DNA of 64,000 bases from Fulvia fulva (lineage: Eukaryota; Ascomycota; Dothideomycetes; Mycosphaerellales; Mycosphaerellaceae), in NCBI RefSeq assembly GCF_020509005.1, contig NC_063025.1, positions 186,001 through 250,000 of the forward strand. Reading direction: 5' to 3'. Positions within the stretch are counted from its first letter, which is position 1, and each line of letters opens with the position of its first letter. Position numbers and translations under genes: made by a program. The notes below the pieces were generated by a model, which was given only the letters and a program-made list of their open reading frames with translations, searched no databases and was not told the DNA's origin. Positions 1 through 10,188 of the stretch are shown piece by piece.

Positions 1-755
1 ACTTTCTCAGTCCAGACATCGACAGCGTGCTCGTAGAAGGCGGCATGCTCGGGCGTAGGAAACAGCTGGCAGGCAACTTCCAGCGTCTGACAGTAGGAGC
101 CATGAGCGTGGGTCAGCTCTTCCTGTGCGTTGTCAAAGTATGGTAAAGTGTCGCCATAAGCCTTGGTTTTGCTGAAGAGGCCGGAATGAAGCTGCATCGG
201 GAGGCTCTTTGGCATAGGTGGAGGCATACCATCCCACTCTAACAATCCCCAGTCGCATGCGATGGTTACTACGAGAACCATGGCGAAGTAAATCGGGACA
301 AGGAGTGCCAATGTCCGCATCATGGTGCCCCGCCAGCTGTTGGTGGGTGGGTGTGCCTGCAGATGTGGCTGTGGTCGCATCATGGGTGGTCTAATGGTGT
401 CCCTGGGTCCATCAACGACCTGCATGCGGCTCATGGTTGTAGTCGTGCCAGCAATCCTCTTCTTCTCCGCCTGCTCCTGCGCCTCTTGTACTGCATGTCG
501 GTTATGCTCTGCTCTGAGCTCATTCCAATCTCTTGCCATGCCAGTGCCAGCGCCAGTGTCAGCAATTCTCTTCTTCTCCGCCTGCTCCTCCGCCGGCTGT
601 TCCTCTGTCTCCCGTCTTTCCAGACTCTTCCGCATTTTGCTCCTGATATACTGTTCAATCTCGTATTGGGAAGGGGCGATGCCGTCGTTTCTGGCCGCCA
701 ATCGTGCACGGTAAATGGCGAGGGTCTGGACCCTGTCTCGATGGTGCTTCGCCAT
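1..755 (-). CDS. Single-pass membrane protein, unknown function (partial, 3' end beyond window)
   Basis: An open frame runs from an ATG at 755 to the window edge without a stop (251 codons visible). I do not recognise a domain. Residues 1-135 are polar and charged, rich in Glu, Gln, Lys and Arg and probably partly coiled coil. A nine-residue repeat EQAEKKRIA occurs at about 57-65 and 94-102. A hydrophobic stretch at about 147-168 is a good single transmembrane helix, preceded by Arg residues, so the N-terminus is probably cytosolic and the C-terminal part lumenal or extracellular (inference). The C-terminal part has two Cys (about 221 and 228). The layout resembles the genes at 7,950-9,590 and 16,566-18,359. 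Other frames over the same bases are shadows. Confidence rests on the long open frame and the coherent membrane topology. Confidence 0.6.
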   Translation of the reverse strand, partial: MAKHHRDRVQTLAIYRARLAARNDGIAPSQYEIEQYIRSKMRKSLERRETEEQPAEEQAEKKRIADTGAGTGMARDWNELRAEHNRHAVQEAQEQAEKKRIAGTTTTMSRMQVVDGPRDTIRPPMMRPQPHLQAHPPTNSWRGTMMRTLALLVPIYFAMVLVVTIACDWGLLEWDGMPPPMPKSLPMQLHSGLFSKTKAYGDTLPYFDNAQEELTHAHGSYCQTLEVACQLFPTPEHAAFYEHAVDVWTEK

Positions 756-1747
756 TCGTAGTGGTGGTTGTTGTGGAGGTTATCGCGTTCGTCGTCGGTA
801 GGTACTTGTGGCCTTGGTTCGGGTTGGATGTCAGAACGAGGAGAGCTCAGAGCTCAGAGGATGGGCGTTGATGGGATAAATCTATGGGAAGGAGGTGCTT
901 GACTGCTTGTGAGTCAGGGGCAAGCATGTCTTGCTTCTGACTCAAAGGGCAGCGCAACACAACTGTCGTAGGCGCTATACGAGTGCGAGGGATATGTATT
1001 CGCCGTCGGCAGATACATGTATGTATATGACGGCAAACATGTCGAAAGATGTGTGTTTTTCATGATGATGACATGGGGAGGAAGATCATTTTGCCATCCT
1101 TATCGATATCGATTCAGCCCTACACTCCACAGTCCACACTGACTTCGACGCCTGAGCAAGCTGAAGCTCCCTCCCAGCAATATCTACATACAAATTCCAA
1201 TCGCACTTGCTGTCCTGAAATGTATGTCTGGTCGATGACTTTCTACATGCTGCTGCTGGCCAGACAGCAACATGTGTACTCGTGCTCAACCACAGCTCAG
1301 AAACATCTGCTACTACCCACGTCTTCTCTCTCCCTTCCTTTCTACTATCCATCCATCCCATGATTACACCAAACCTGCCAAACTTGATCTCCCTCCCACC
1401 CGGGGCGGCACCCTGCCCCTGCCGTCCTCTCTCCGTTTCACTTTGCAACCTTGAAGTTCATACGCAGCTGCGGGACTCTGGTGCAGCAAGCTCGCACCTG
1501 CCGATATGGCTATATGTACCATTCTTGAAGTATGTATGTCAGGAGGGAAGACTTCGCTTGGTCTCGCCATGTCGTGGTCGTGGTCGTGTTCCTTGCCCAT
1601 GCGGACCTCACTCATTCTCTTGATGGTGTTGCATTTTGTTCTACCTTCTGGCATATCCTCGGACAAGAATCCTCGGACAGCTATACATGCTGCCATCTGA
1701 CATGATTTTCGGCGAGTCAAGGTGACGAGCAGACCGGCATGTTGTCT
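756..1747. other. Intergenic, no gene seen
   Basis: The first part is the upstream region of the minus-strand gene that starts at 755. Short open frames on both strands overlap one another and show no coherent protein. I see no RNA gene or transposon here. Confidence 0.5.
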
Positions 1748-2830
1748 CTAGAGGAAGAGCTGGCTATCATGATGTTTCGTAAAGACGGAGAGCTGGATCG
1801 GTTCTTGCAGACGGAGCGCTGGACCGATTCCCTCAAGACGAAGACCCGGCTGTCGTGATGTTTCGTGAAGAGCTGGACCGTTTCCCTCAAGACGAAGACC
1901 TGGCTGTAGCGATGTTTCGCGAAGATGGAGCGCTAAATCGTTTCTGGAAGACGAAGATCTGGCTGTGGCGATATTTCGCGAAGATGATGTTTCGCGGCGA
2001 TGGTATTTCGCGAAGAAAGTATTTCGCCAAGATGGAATTTCGCGAAGATAATAAGCCGAATTGTTTCTGGAAGACGAAGACCTGCAACAGTTCGTAAAGA
2101 GATGAAGAGCTGGATCGTTGCATAGCTGTCGTGATGTTTCGTGAAGGCGAAGAGCTGCAGCAGTTCGTGGGGGGCTGCAGCAGGTCGTGAAGGGCTGCAA
2201 GAGGTTGTGAAGGCCTGTAAGAGGTCGTGAAGGCCTACAAGAGTTCGTAAAGGCCTGCAATTGCTTAGCAGTCCGTGAAGGGCTGCCTACAACAGTTCGT
2301 GAATTCGTGAAGGGCTGCAGTAGGTCGTGAAGGGCTGCAAGAGGTCGTGAAGGGCTGCAAGAGGCCGTGAAGGCCTGCAGCAGTTCGTGAAGAGCTTGCT
2401 TGTCGTAATGTTTCGTGAAGATGAAGAGCTGGATCATTTCACGAAGACCTAGCTGTCGTGAAGATCTATAAAGAGCTGGATTGTTTCTAACGAAGACCTG
2501 GCTGTCGTGAAGATCTGTAAAGACCTGGATTGTTTCTGACGAAGACCTGGCTATCGTGATGATCTGTCACGAAGAGCTGGCTGCTGTTGTCTCTACAACA
2601 CGAAGAGATGGTACTGTTTCTTGATGACGAAGAGCTCGTGTCGTTCCATGAACATGAAAAGGTGGTATTGTGCCCTAGAGACGAAGAGCTGGCTGTCGTG
2701 ATAGACATCGAAGATGAAGAGCTGATGTTTTCTCTTCCAAGACAGACGAAGGGTCGTGTTATTGGTTCTTCAAGACGAAGTTTCGTGTTGTTTAATAAAG
2801 AACGAAGACCTCGCCGCAGACATGCTACTG
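1748..2830. repeat. Degenerate repeat region (motif around TTTCGTGAAGA...GAAGAGCTGGA)
   Basis: About 1.1 kb is built from imperfect copies of short words such as tttcgtgaagat, gacgaagacctggctgtcgtgat and gaagagctggatcg. Spacing is irregular and copies are diverged. A cleaner 20-bp tandem array sits inside it at 2,139-2,390. Several open frames cross the region (one of about 229 codons on the minus strand), but the repeat period is not a multiple of three and the translations are repeat artefacts. Base use is not RIP-like. Confidence 0.7.
2139..2390. repeat. 20-bp minisatellite (gtgaagggctgcaagaggtc)
   Basis: Near-tandem copies of a 20-bp word are seen, with variants such as gtgaaggcctgcagcagttc. 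The best run of consecutive copies is at about 2,305-2,390. The first part of the array is more diverged and interrupted. A 20-bp period does not preserve a reading frame, so this is not a coding repeat. Confidence 0.75.
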
Positions 2831-5183
2831 TGGCTGTCTCTGGCAGGTCTGACAGATCGTCTTCTAGGAGGTTCTCCGCGTCGCCACTGGCCAAGTCGAG
2901 GCAAAGGTTCGCGGGTCGCTGTTGTTCTAGGCTGCGTCAGTCAATACTTGTGCTTTGGCTTTACGAGAAGAAGACAATTGCCAAACATACCAATGAGCTA
3001 TCTGCCGTCGCTGTCTAGCTTATACTATCCATCTGCGAACTCTGCCATTATCAAGAAATGCACGCCTTCACAAATCGACTTCCTACCGCTCCCGCACGTC
3101 TCCTCGCCTAGCGTCCTAGACGAAGAAACAACTCTCTGTCTTCCCCAGCGTCCTGGAGAGAACAGCGAGTGCTAGGAGCAGGGGAAATGTCCTTGTGATC
3201 AGCAAAAGGGAGCGGGAAAGCGTTAGGTATATATAGGGAAAGGGAAAGAAGAAGAGTACGTAGAGGAGAAGGGCGAATAGCGTGATATATTACTAGCAAG
3301 AGGCCTGCTCATCAGGTACTCCAGATCTGTACTAGGAGGGTGGACTATAGGTGCGCCTCGTCCGGTTTTGGCAATTAGAGGCCCGACTGCTTGAGGCTTG
3401 CGGTTTGTACGAGTGAAGTCAGCTCCAGATTGGAGATGGACAGCGGCTAGTCGTGCGCTACTAGAACGGGAGTGTTGAGTAATGAGCCCAGTGTAGTGAT
3501 CTCGCAGCCAGTAAGGAAGAAAGAGGTGAGCGGTCAGTACCAGAACGTAGTAGGAGAAGGGCTGGAGTGTGACCTCCTATAAGGAGGCGTAGATGTTACT
3601 GAAACGGGCAGTCCTGTGGACAGTAGGGGCCGGCCCGATACGGACTGCACTCCGCTCTAGATCTTAAGAAGTTCACCTCACACACGTATCTGTGCATCCT
3701 CCTATGAGTGCTATGCCACTATGTAATAGATCACGAAGTCGACCAGACCCTCGATCATGCTCTTGAGTAATATGCACTTTTACCCCGCTCTCGGGATTAG
3801 ACTTTGACGATAGCTCTGCGGCAGAGTAGCTCGATCGAATTGCGCCGAACCCGCCGAAGTGTAGTATGCGCAGAAAGCGCTGTCCGAGTCCTACTTCGCG
3901 ACAGCCGCGTCAAGGCAAACCCGATGCCTTCTATCAACGCCATCGCTACGATCCGCTCTTCTACCAACCCAGCGCGACCAGTCCGTCTTAGCAACAGCGC
4001 TATACCTCGAGTCCAGTTTGCCTCTGGCCGGCGCGAAGAAGATGTCGGAGGATCGCGAGGTTGTAGAAGCGAGAGGATAGAAAGGTCAGAGCACGTTGAC
4101 GAACAGCGCGAGGACGAATGAGCGGAGCATCACGACGATAGAGGGCGTAAGCATAGCTAGGCAGCGCAGAAGGATACAGAGCACGAGGACGGCGGAAGCG
4201 AGCACGTGGATACACTCTCATACGCGAACAGGAGCTCGAGGACTCCGGGGAGAAATGGGAGCTACAAGACTAATACGACATGTCTACTCTGTCGTAGGTT
4301 TCCAAGGTTTTGGATGAGCGATACTCCAAAAGGCGAGGGTGACGAGGAGCATGGCAAGAAAGAGATTGGACGACGAGAAGAGCGGGCATTGCGCAGCATC
4401 GCACCGTCGACCTTGGAGAATACCACAGTGTCACGCCTCAGGTCGTCGCGAGACTCGTTTCGCCGTGGCAGCTGTCACATCACCACACACAGCGCACAAC
4501 AACAGGCTCAAAGGATAGGAGAACGGGATCAAGGCTAGAAGGAGCAGGAGACTCCAAAGCGCAGAGATGGTGGAGGGCACAGGAGCTCAGGCAAGGATTG
4601 AGCTTCCTATGATGAAGTAATGTTGATTATATGACACGCTCGCTTCTGTACAGAGAGTCTTGGTAATAATCGGAAACAGCTGCACTTTACCCGAGTCTTT
4701 TGATATCAGAGTTGCAGAAAAGCCGCACGTGTACCGACTCTGAAGCCCGTTGAATCCATGCAGCAATCAACTGCATTCCAGCAGCTCTTGCAGTCATTTG
4801 TTGGCTTCAGGCTTTAGGCGCTTCGCAGCAAGCTGCTCTACGGTCACGTGAGCTTGACCTCCGCGGCCGCTTTGCTTAAGTGCTTGGGAGGTGGTGACTT
4901 TGGCGACGACATGTACATGAATAGATAAAAACAGGCAATAATGCTCGAGGCGTGCAACGTCCTTGACGGCCTTAACCAAAGATGTCGGTGATATTGGTTT
5001 TCCAGCATACATGGATAATTCAAGTCACCTGCCCTGCAGATCCGCTTCTACAGTACATGTTCCTGCCCGAGGAAATCCCTTCTTCACCGGTAAGAGGTAG
5101 CGAGTCCTCACATTCCGCCTACCATGCACCACACACCACACACCACACACCACACACCACACCACATCTCTCTTGTGCCTACA
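2831..5183. other. Gene-poor stretch, nothing supported
   Basis: About 2.3 kb carry only short overlapping open frames, several without an ATG. I see no splice-linked gene, transposon end or RNA gene. An (ACACC)n-type microsatellite lies at 5,122-5,164. Base composition is ordinary, not RIP-like. Confidence 0.5.
5122..5164. repeat. Microsatellite of ACACC/ACAC units
   Basis: Tandem runs of accacacacc type are directly visible, just downstream of the minus-strand gene that ends at 5,184. Confidence 0.85.
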
Positions 5184-5610
5184 TTACTCTTTCACTACCT
5201 TTGTGGTATCGTCATCATCTTCCTCATCTTCATCCCCCTCATCATCCGTCGCCTCAGTCGAACTGTAGACTTCTGCCCCGAGATCCGCCGCCTGCGTCGG
5301 AACCGCCAATCCAGCACGCTCCATTGCGCCGTACGCATTCGAGAGATCCACCGCACGGCGCGCTGCCACCGACTCTAGGTACACGGCCTGCAGCACCATT
5401 TCCTGGCGCAGATGTCCCATGAGCGTGATACAGCAGCCTAGGGCCTCGCCGCTGTCGGACGTGTCCAAGGCCTCACGGATGCGGTCTAGCAGTGGGTAGC
5501 AAGGATCGAGCTCGGCGCATGGTGCTAGTGCTGGCGCCGGCTGCGTGACTGCGGAATCTGTGTACGCGTTCTCCAGCTTGTATCTGGCGAGCTGGGTCGT
5601 ATCGCTGGCG

Positions 5611-5642
<32 letters not shown>

Positions 5643-5983
5643 CGCGCTGCTGAGTACGCTAGGCGTCAAGGCGAAGGATCCGGGCGTCTTTGGACGGGAT
5701 GGCTGCTGCGCGGTGCTGAAAACTGGTCAGCTGATAGACGAGATGACAAAAGGAAGGATTTGGACGTCAGTTGGTGGAAGAGACGACAAGGAAGGATATA
5801 GATGTCAGGTGGTGGAATGGACAAACAGGGAGAAACGTACCGAACCGGCAGCTGCGGCTGCTGCTCTTTCTTCTTCAATTCCCTCCTGATGACGGCCTGG
5901 GCCTGTTCCACACGCTTGAGCTCTGCCTGGACGAAAGCACCCTCCTGCTGGGCCAGGATCTGGGCGTGGGTCCTCGGCGCCAT
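5184..5983 (-). CDS. Two-exon gene for an acidic, coiled-coil-like protein of about 224 aa, unknown function
   Basis: Exon 1 runs from the ATG at 5,983 to 5,841 and encodes 47 residues rich in Gln, Glu, Arg and Lys, likely helical. Exon 2 is 5,715-5,184. The join across the intron at 5,716-5,840 restores an Arg codon and keeps one frame for the full length. Exon 2 begins with a Ser/Pro/Thr-rich linker, then an acidic run with many Asp (about residues 75-88), then a helical middle with several Cys, and ends in a strongly acidic tail (about 200-220) before VVKE. No transmembrane segment or known domain is seen. It is divergent from the gene at 6,298, with 314 bp between the start codons. Function is unknown. 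The structure depends on the splice prediction, which is good: donor GTACGT, branch-like CTGAC, acceptor TTTTCAG. Confidence 0.65.
5716..5840 (-). other. Intron of the gene at 5,184-5,983
   Basis: The intron is 125 bp. The donor is GTACGT right after the codon part CG, a CTGAC branch-like word lies 14 nt before the 3' end, and the acceptor is TTTTCAG. The phase matches between exons and gives a continuous product. Reading through without splicing gives an unrelated frame. Confidence 0.7.
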
Positions 5984-6297
5984 GATGTTGATGATGATGC
6001 TTAGGATCACTTCTGTCGAGTCGAGAAGGGTGCGTGGGAGCAAATGCTGTCAAGTCAAGTAAGATGTGCAAGGTAATGTTGGCGGTACAGTGGAGGAGAA
6101 AGCTAAAAGAACCACACAACACAACCAAGTTGTTTGTGTTACACAGAACTTTCCGGACGCTCGCGCGCGCTTCGCTTCGCTTCGCTGTGCCGTCGCGTCG
6201 CCTTACTTGCTCCCTCCCTCCCTCTCTCTCTCTCTCATCCACACACACGCACACACATACACTCACAGAAGCAGCAGTACTCCAATCGTGCCGCATA
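5984..6297. promoter_or_regulatory. Divergent promoter region
   Basis: This 314-bp gap lies between the start codons of two divergent genes. The part near the plus-strand gene (6,200-6,270) is a pyrimidine tract (CTCC and CT runs) followed by CA repeats, which is typical of fungal core promoters and leaders. I see no clear TATA box. A shared promoter is inferred from position. Confidence 0.5.
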
Positions 6298-7284
6298 ATG
6301 GCCACCACCGGACAGGGATACACCTACGGCTTGCGCGCCTACACCGGCGCACAACTCCTCGCGCGGCGAGATCCTCCCAACCAGAACAGACCAGCCTTCA
6401 ATCTCACATACGACTCCACCCAAAACGCCGAACTCGAAGCCTTTTGTGTCGAACATGGCCTCGGCGGCACCCACGCCCTTCCAATCCCTAGCCTCCTCTA
6501 CGAGCTCACCAACAATCTGCACTTCTTGCACGCGGATGAGGACCACGCTGTCGTTCGAGAGTTGCTACGGCGCGTGGCAAAGCGAGTCGAAGGCCGCAAG
6601 GCAGTCAGGCACGATATACGTCGACAAGGTGGATTCTGGGATACTGCTGAGCATGGTCCCGTGGCGACATTGGTTGAGGCTGCCTTGGGAGTGTGGTGGG
6701 ACGAGCAGCGCGCTGCGCAAGAGACATACAGCATGAAGCTTCTCGAGAAGAAAGCGAAACCGGCCATGGTCGAGGACGAGGATCTGGAGCAAGTACAGGG
6801 CAGTGTTCCCCAGGACGGCGGCGGCAAGGAATCCCAGAAAAAGAAGCTCAAGAGCCAGGGCAAGGTCCAGCAGGACGACCAGCTCAAGAGCAAGAGCCAG
6901 GGCAAGGTCAAGCAGGAAGACCAGCTCAAGAGCAAGGGCAATGGCAAGGGCAAGCAGGACGACCAGCTCACGGGCAAGGGCAATGGCAAGGGCAAGCAGG
7001 ACGACCAGCTCACGGGCAAGGGCAAGGACAAGGACAAGGTCAAGGACCAGGCAAAGCAGGAGCAATCACAACGATCCCCACCCCAAGATCATCACGCAGA
7101 CCAAGCCAAGCAGGACGAGGACCGCGGACCCTATGACGACGACGAGGAGCACCACCACCACCACCACCACCACCACGCAGAAGCCGGGCGATCGCGCGCG
7201 CAATTGTTGCACGACTACCAGCTTCTTCGCGTCGCAGCCGCGGAGCTCAGGGCCCGGCTGTCGGAGCTTGAGTTGTCGGATTAA
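6298..7284 (+). CDS. Low-complexity Lys/Gly/Gln-rich protein with a nine-His run, 328 aa, unknown function
   Basis: The ATG at 6,298 is chosen because everything upstream in frame is CT- and CA-rich leader. Residues 1-150 look folded: many Leu and Ala helices and the motif TLVEAALGVWWDE. That motif is faintly like the helix of RNase III-type domains, but too weak to call. Residues about 180-245 are tandem repeats around the word QGKxxQDDQLKSK, ending in GKGK variants. A Pro/Gln/Asp-rich stretch follows, then nine consecutive His (7,150-7,176) from a CAC microsatellite, and a helical, leucine-rich C-terminus that may be a coiled coil. The basic/acidic repeats suggest a disordered nucleic-acid- or protein-binding segment (inference). 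It is divergent from the 5,184-5,983 gene and convergent with 7,950-9,590. Confidence 0.7.
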   Translation: MATTGQGYTYGLRAYTGAQLLARRDPPNQNRPAFNLTYDSTQNAELEAFCVEHGLGGTHALPIPSLLYELTNNLHFLHADEDHAVVRELLRRVAKRVEGRKAVRHDIRRQGGFWDTAEHGPVATLVEAALGVWWDEQRAAQETYSMKLLEKKAKPAMVEDEDLEQVQGSVPQDGGGKESQKKKLKSQGKVQQDDQLKSKSQGKVKQEDQLKSKGNGKGKQDDQLTGKGNGKGKQDDQLTGKGKDKDKVKDQAKQEQSQRSPPQDHHADQAKQDEDRGPYDDDEEHHHHHHHHHAEAGRSRAQLLHDYQLLRVAAAELRARLSELELSD

Positions 7285-7402
7285 GGGGAGGGTCCGGGTT
7301 TGGTTTTCATTGCAGGTGGGGATATTGGGATATTAGGAGGGAGGGAGATGTGAATTTGATCGAGTGAGTAGCAGCTCAGCTTGTGAGGAGACTTGATGTC
7401 TA

Positions 7403-7430
7403 TTGGCTTGGCTTGGCTTGGCTTGGCTTG
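7403..7430. repeat. Short tandem repeat, TTGGC x5-6
   Basis: Perfect 5-bp units are directly visible in the 3' flank of the gene ending at 7,284. Confidence 0.9.
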
Positions 7431-7751
7431 ATACAAGGTGTACGTATATTCTTATACAGTACGGTACGTAGCCCGGCTCAGAGTCGTTTTGAGAATGAGA
7501 GAGAGAGAGAGGTTTATACGCACAGCAGCATCCCTTTACCCCTTCTCTCGGTCCAAGTTTCTCTCCAAAGTCAGCTTGTCGCCTGCTAGCTACGTCCCTA
7601 TACCATACCGGAATACGTCGAGGATAAGTATATAGGGGTCGTAGACATGAACTTATCCCGTGAACAGGTAGAGTGATCTGTGAGGCTGAAGATGCTGGTC
7701 GTGGGAGAAGACTCTCTGTTATATGGGAGTTTGTTGTGCACCTCGTCTAGC

Positions 7752-7780
7752 GTGTTGAGTGTTGAGTGTTGAGTGTTGAG
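7752..7780. repeat. Short tandem repeat, GTGTTGA x4
   Basis: Four 7-bp units are directly visible between the convergent genes. Confidence 0.9.
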
Positions 7781-7949
7781 CTACAGGCTAAAGCAGTCCT
7801 GAAGTTTACCTATAAGGCCAACTAGACAAGATGGCAAGGTATCTTCTCCAAGTGCATATAGTGAATATATGTAGTTATGTACTATTGAGAACCGACTTCA
7901 ATGTTGCCCCCATTGTTGACGTCTTCGCTGACAACGTTGAACTGAGTCA

Positions 7950-9590
7950 TCAGACCACACTACAGCCCGGCTCCAGCCGGCACTCGGCTACAGAACGAAT
8001 GCGGCGGGCCCAATGGCGGAGCTCAGGCAGAGGTTGAGTCAGGAGTTCCTCACGTATCTTGTTGTTGTGTGCCGCCAGCCCATCATCCACACCATCCTTC
8101 TTGTTATTATCCTGCTCCAACAATTCCCTGCTCCTCTTCGCCGCTGACGATGACGATGACGATGCCCAGACTCGAGTCAACACCGTCGATGTCCCCATGT
8201 CCTCCTCTCCAATCTTTTCCCGCACATTCTGCAGCTGTGTCGCCATGACGCTGCCACGCTGCGACGCCGCCACCACCTCGACCCCCTCGGGCGTCAACGC
8301 CTCCTTGGCCTCGATTGGCAACCACAACGTCTGCGCCGTAAGCAGCTCGTCTTGCGCTGCGGCAAGATATCGCCGACCCTGTGCTGCTGCTTCGCTGGCA
8401 CGCTGCGCCCAGAGCCTCTTGTCTTCCTGGTGTCTGGCCAGCACGGCTCCCATCTGCAACCCGGCACGGTTGCTGACCCATGGCCATGCCGCTGCAGTGG
8501 GCAACACATATGACAGTGCCGGCCAGCTAAGAATCGTCGACATGTGCCACCAGTGGTTGCCCGCGTAGTCGGCGATCTCGTGGAGACGCGTTGCCGTGCG
8601 CACGTCCATGTCGAGTGGTTGATCGAAGATGGCGCCGTTGTCGACCCATAGCTGCCGCACCCGCTGCACATATTCGTGCGCTCGGTCGTACGCTTCTCGA
8701 GCTTCTGGAGCCAGCAGCCCGTTCATGTCGGATATGGTGGCCTGCAGCGCTGTTTCGATCGAAGAGAGACGCTGCGAGATGCGCGGCGTGATCCGCTTGG
8801 GCTGTCCGAGGACATCCAGAGTTTGATTCGACAGTGTGAGTGGCCGAGGTTGGTGGAAGGTCGCGTAGCATATCAGCAACACTGCCACCAATCCTATGAG
8901 CATCATCGCGCAGCGACGTGCAACAAGCTCGCCTCGACCAAGAGAAGGATTGACAAGCGTGGTGGCGGCCTTGTCGGCTTCTTTGCCTTGCCATGATGCC
9001 TTTGGTTGCTGCGCAAGCTGGCCATGGTCGTCGCTGTGCTTGTGCTCCTCGGCCGCCGCTGCTCCTTCTCCCCAACCCTTGATCACAGCGTCTGATCGTT
9101 GTATGGCTTTTGCCGACAGCGACCGTCGCCCCACATCCCATTGCAAGAGATGCCTCCGTCTCTGTCGCGCGGGGACCGCAGCAGCCTGGAGTTGTTGCGC
9201 GTACTGTCGGCCAGCCGAGGCGACTTCCTTTGACAGTGGTTGTTGCTGTTCCCCCTCCTTGACGCGCTGCCACAACGCCTGCAGCGCCTCTTCGTGCTTC
9301 ATCAACTGCTTAAACTCGTCGGCGATGCATTGCTGGAGTCCGGATACAGGGGTTTCGCGTGGTGGTGGAGGCTTCGCTGGCGCAGGTGCTTCGCGTGTTG
9401 GGGCAGTCGAGGCAGTCGGCGCAGTCAGCGCAGACTTGGATATCGCAGGGGTGTCGCGTGTCGGCGGAGGCTTCGATGTCGCTGGCTTCAATGTCGGCGG
9501 AGGCTTCAATGTCGCAGCTACTTCGTCAGGCTTCGGTGCCATTGCCTTCAACGTCGCAGCTCCCTCGTCATCCTTCGCCGTGGGCGCCAT
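7950..9590 (-). CDS. Single-pass membrane protein, 546 aa, unknown function
   Basis: The first ATG in frame is at 9,590; the codon before it is GTG. Residues 1-85 are a disordered Ala/Pro/Thr/Lys-rich region with repeated words (AATLK, PPPT, DTPA). Residues 86-220 are helical and Gln/Ala-rich. A transmembrane helix lies at about 227-245, preceded by two Arg, which suggests a cytosolic N-terminus. The C-terminal 300 residues are Trp- and Ala-rich helices with a Ser run near 480 and a final segment with two Cys. No signal peptide or known domain is seen. Topology resembles the genes at 1-755 and 16,566-18,359. It is convergent with 6,298-7,284. I do not recognise the family; the single long frame and coherent topology make it a likely real gene. 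No intron is needed. Confidence 0.7.
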   Translation of the reverse strand: MAPTAKDDEGAATLKAMAPKPDEVAATLKPPPTLKPATSKPPPTRDTPAISKSALTAPTASTAPTREAPAPAKPPPPRETPVSGLQQCIADEFKQLMKHEEALQALWQRVKEGEQQQPLSKEVASAGRQYAQQLQAAAVPARQRRRHLLQWDVGRRSLSAKAIQRSDAVIKGWGEGAAAAEEHKHSDDHGQLAQQPKASWQGKEADKAATTLVNPSLGRGELVARRCAMMLIGLVAVLLICYATFHQPRPLTLSNQTLDVLGQPKRITPRISQRLSSIETALQATISDMNGLLAPEAREAYDRAHEYVQRVRQLWVDNGAIFDQPLDMDVRTATRLHEIADYAGNHWWHMSTILSWPALSYVLPTAAAWPWVSNRAGLQMGAVLARHQEDKRLWAQRASEAAAQGRRYLAAAQDELLTAQTLWLPIEAKEALTPEGVEVVAASQRGSVMATQLQNVREKIGEEDMGTSTVLTRVWASSSSSSAAKRSRELLEQDNNKKDGVDDGLAAHNNKIREELLTQPLPELRHWARRIRSVAECRLEPGCSVV

Positions 9591-9857
9591 CACAACATTG
9601 AAAGCAGCGCTGATGATGTCAGTTGACGTGTGTACATGTATGTGTCAAACAACACACAACAGGAAAAACGCTTCACGGCGAATTCCATCCACAACAAGAA
9701 ACTCAAATTGCCGTATCGACCAAGCAGAAATCTAGTCTGTTGTGAGTGAACAGACAAAGACAAAGAGATGGGTAGTCGTAGTCGTAGTGGTAGTCGTGGA
9801 GATGCGATATCTGGTTTGGTTTGTTTCGTTTCCAGGTTCAATGTTGTTTGGCGGCGC

Positions 9858-9882
9858 CCTGACCTGACCTGACCTGACCTCC
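9858..9882. repeat. CCTGA short tandem repeat
   Basis: Four tandem 5-bp units are directly visible. The same unit recurs at 10,161-10,188. Confidence 0.85.
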
Positions 9883-10035
9883 GCTCCGGCCAGCCAGCCC
9901 CACACAATACCGCGACACCGCAACACCGAAGATGGACTACAGCAACATCACATCACGGAAGTCAAGGCGGTTATTTTGACTTCCCAACTGCATAGAGGAC
10001 GAGGAGTGGAAAAGATGGGGAAAAGAGTTCATGTA

Positions 10036-10100
10036 AGAGGTGAGAGGTGAGAGGGGAGAGGGGAGAGGTGAGAGGTGAGAGGGGAGAGGTGAGATGTGAG
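10036..10100. repeat. Purine-rich GAGGTGA/GAGGGGA array
   Basis: Seven-base units agaggtg and agagggg alternate over about 65 bp. The strand is almost pure purine apart from T, so it could adopt triplex or similar structures (inference). Confidence 0.8.
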
Positions 10101-10160
10101 ATGAGAGATATGAGTACTGGTAGATTCGAGCTTCTTTTTTGGCTTTGGCTTTGGCTTGCT

Positions 10161-10188
10161 AACCTGACCTGACCTGACCCGACCTGAA
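10161..10188. repeat. CCTGA short tandem repeat, second array
   Basis: Tandem aacctgacctgacctgac-type units are visible, with one variant unit (CCCGA). Confidence 0.8.

Larger units (their letters stand above)
7285..7949. other. Convergent intergenic region with microsatellites
   Basis: This is the 3' flank of two convergent genes. It holds a TTGGC array at 7,403-7,430, a GA run near 7,498-7,512 and a GTGTTGA array at 7,752-7,780. No gene is supported. Confidence 0.6.

Noticed and set aside
1748..2437. 229-codon minus-strand open frame with an ATG
   Set aside because: It lies wholly in a degenerate repeat field with a 20-bp period that does not keep frame. Its translation is repeat-derived and overlaps other equally long frames.
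3797..4538. Several Arg/Ser-rich open frames on both strands
   Set aside because: Most lack an ATG, overlap each other, and show no splice-linked structure.
5122..5164. Possible telomere-like or CRISPR-like repeat
   Set aside because: It is a simple ACACC/ACAC microsatellite without spacers or telomeric units. No CRISPR array is seen anywhere in the window.
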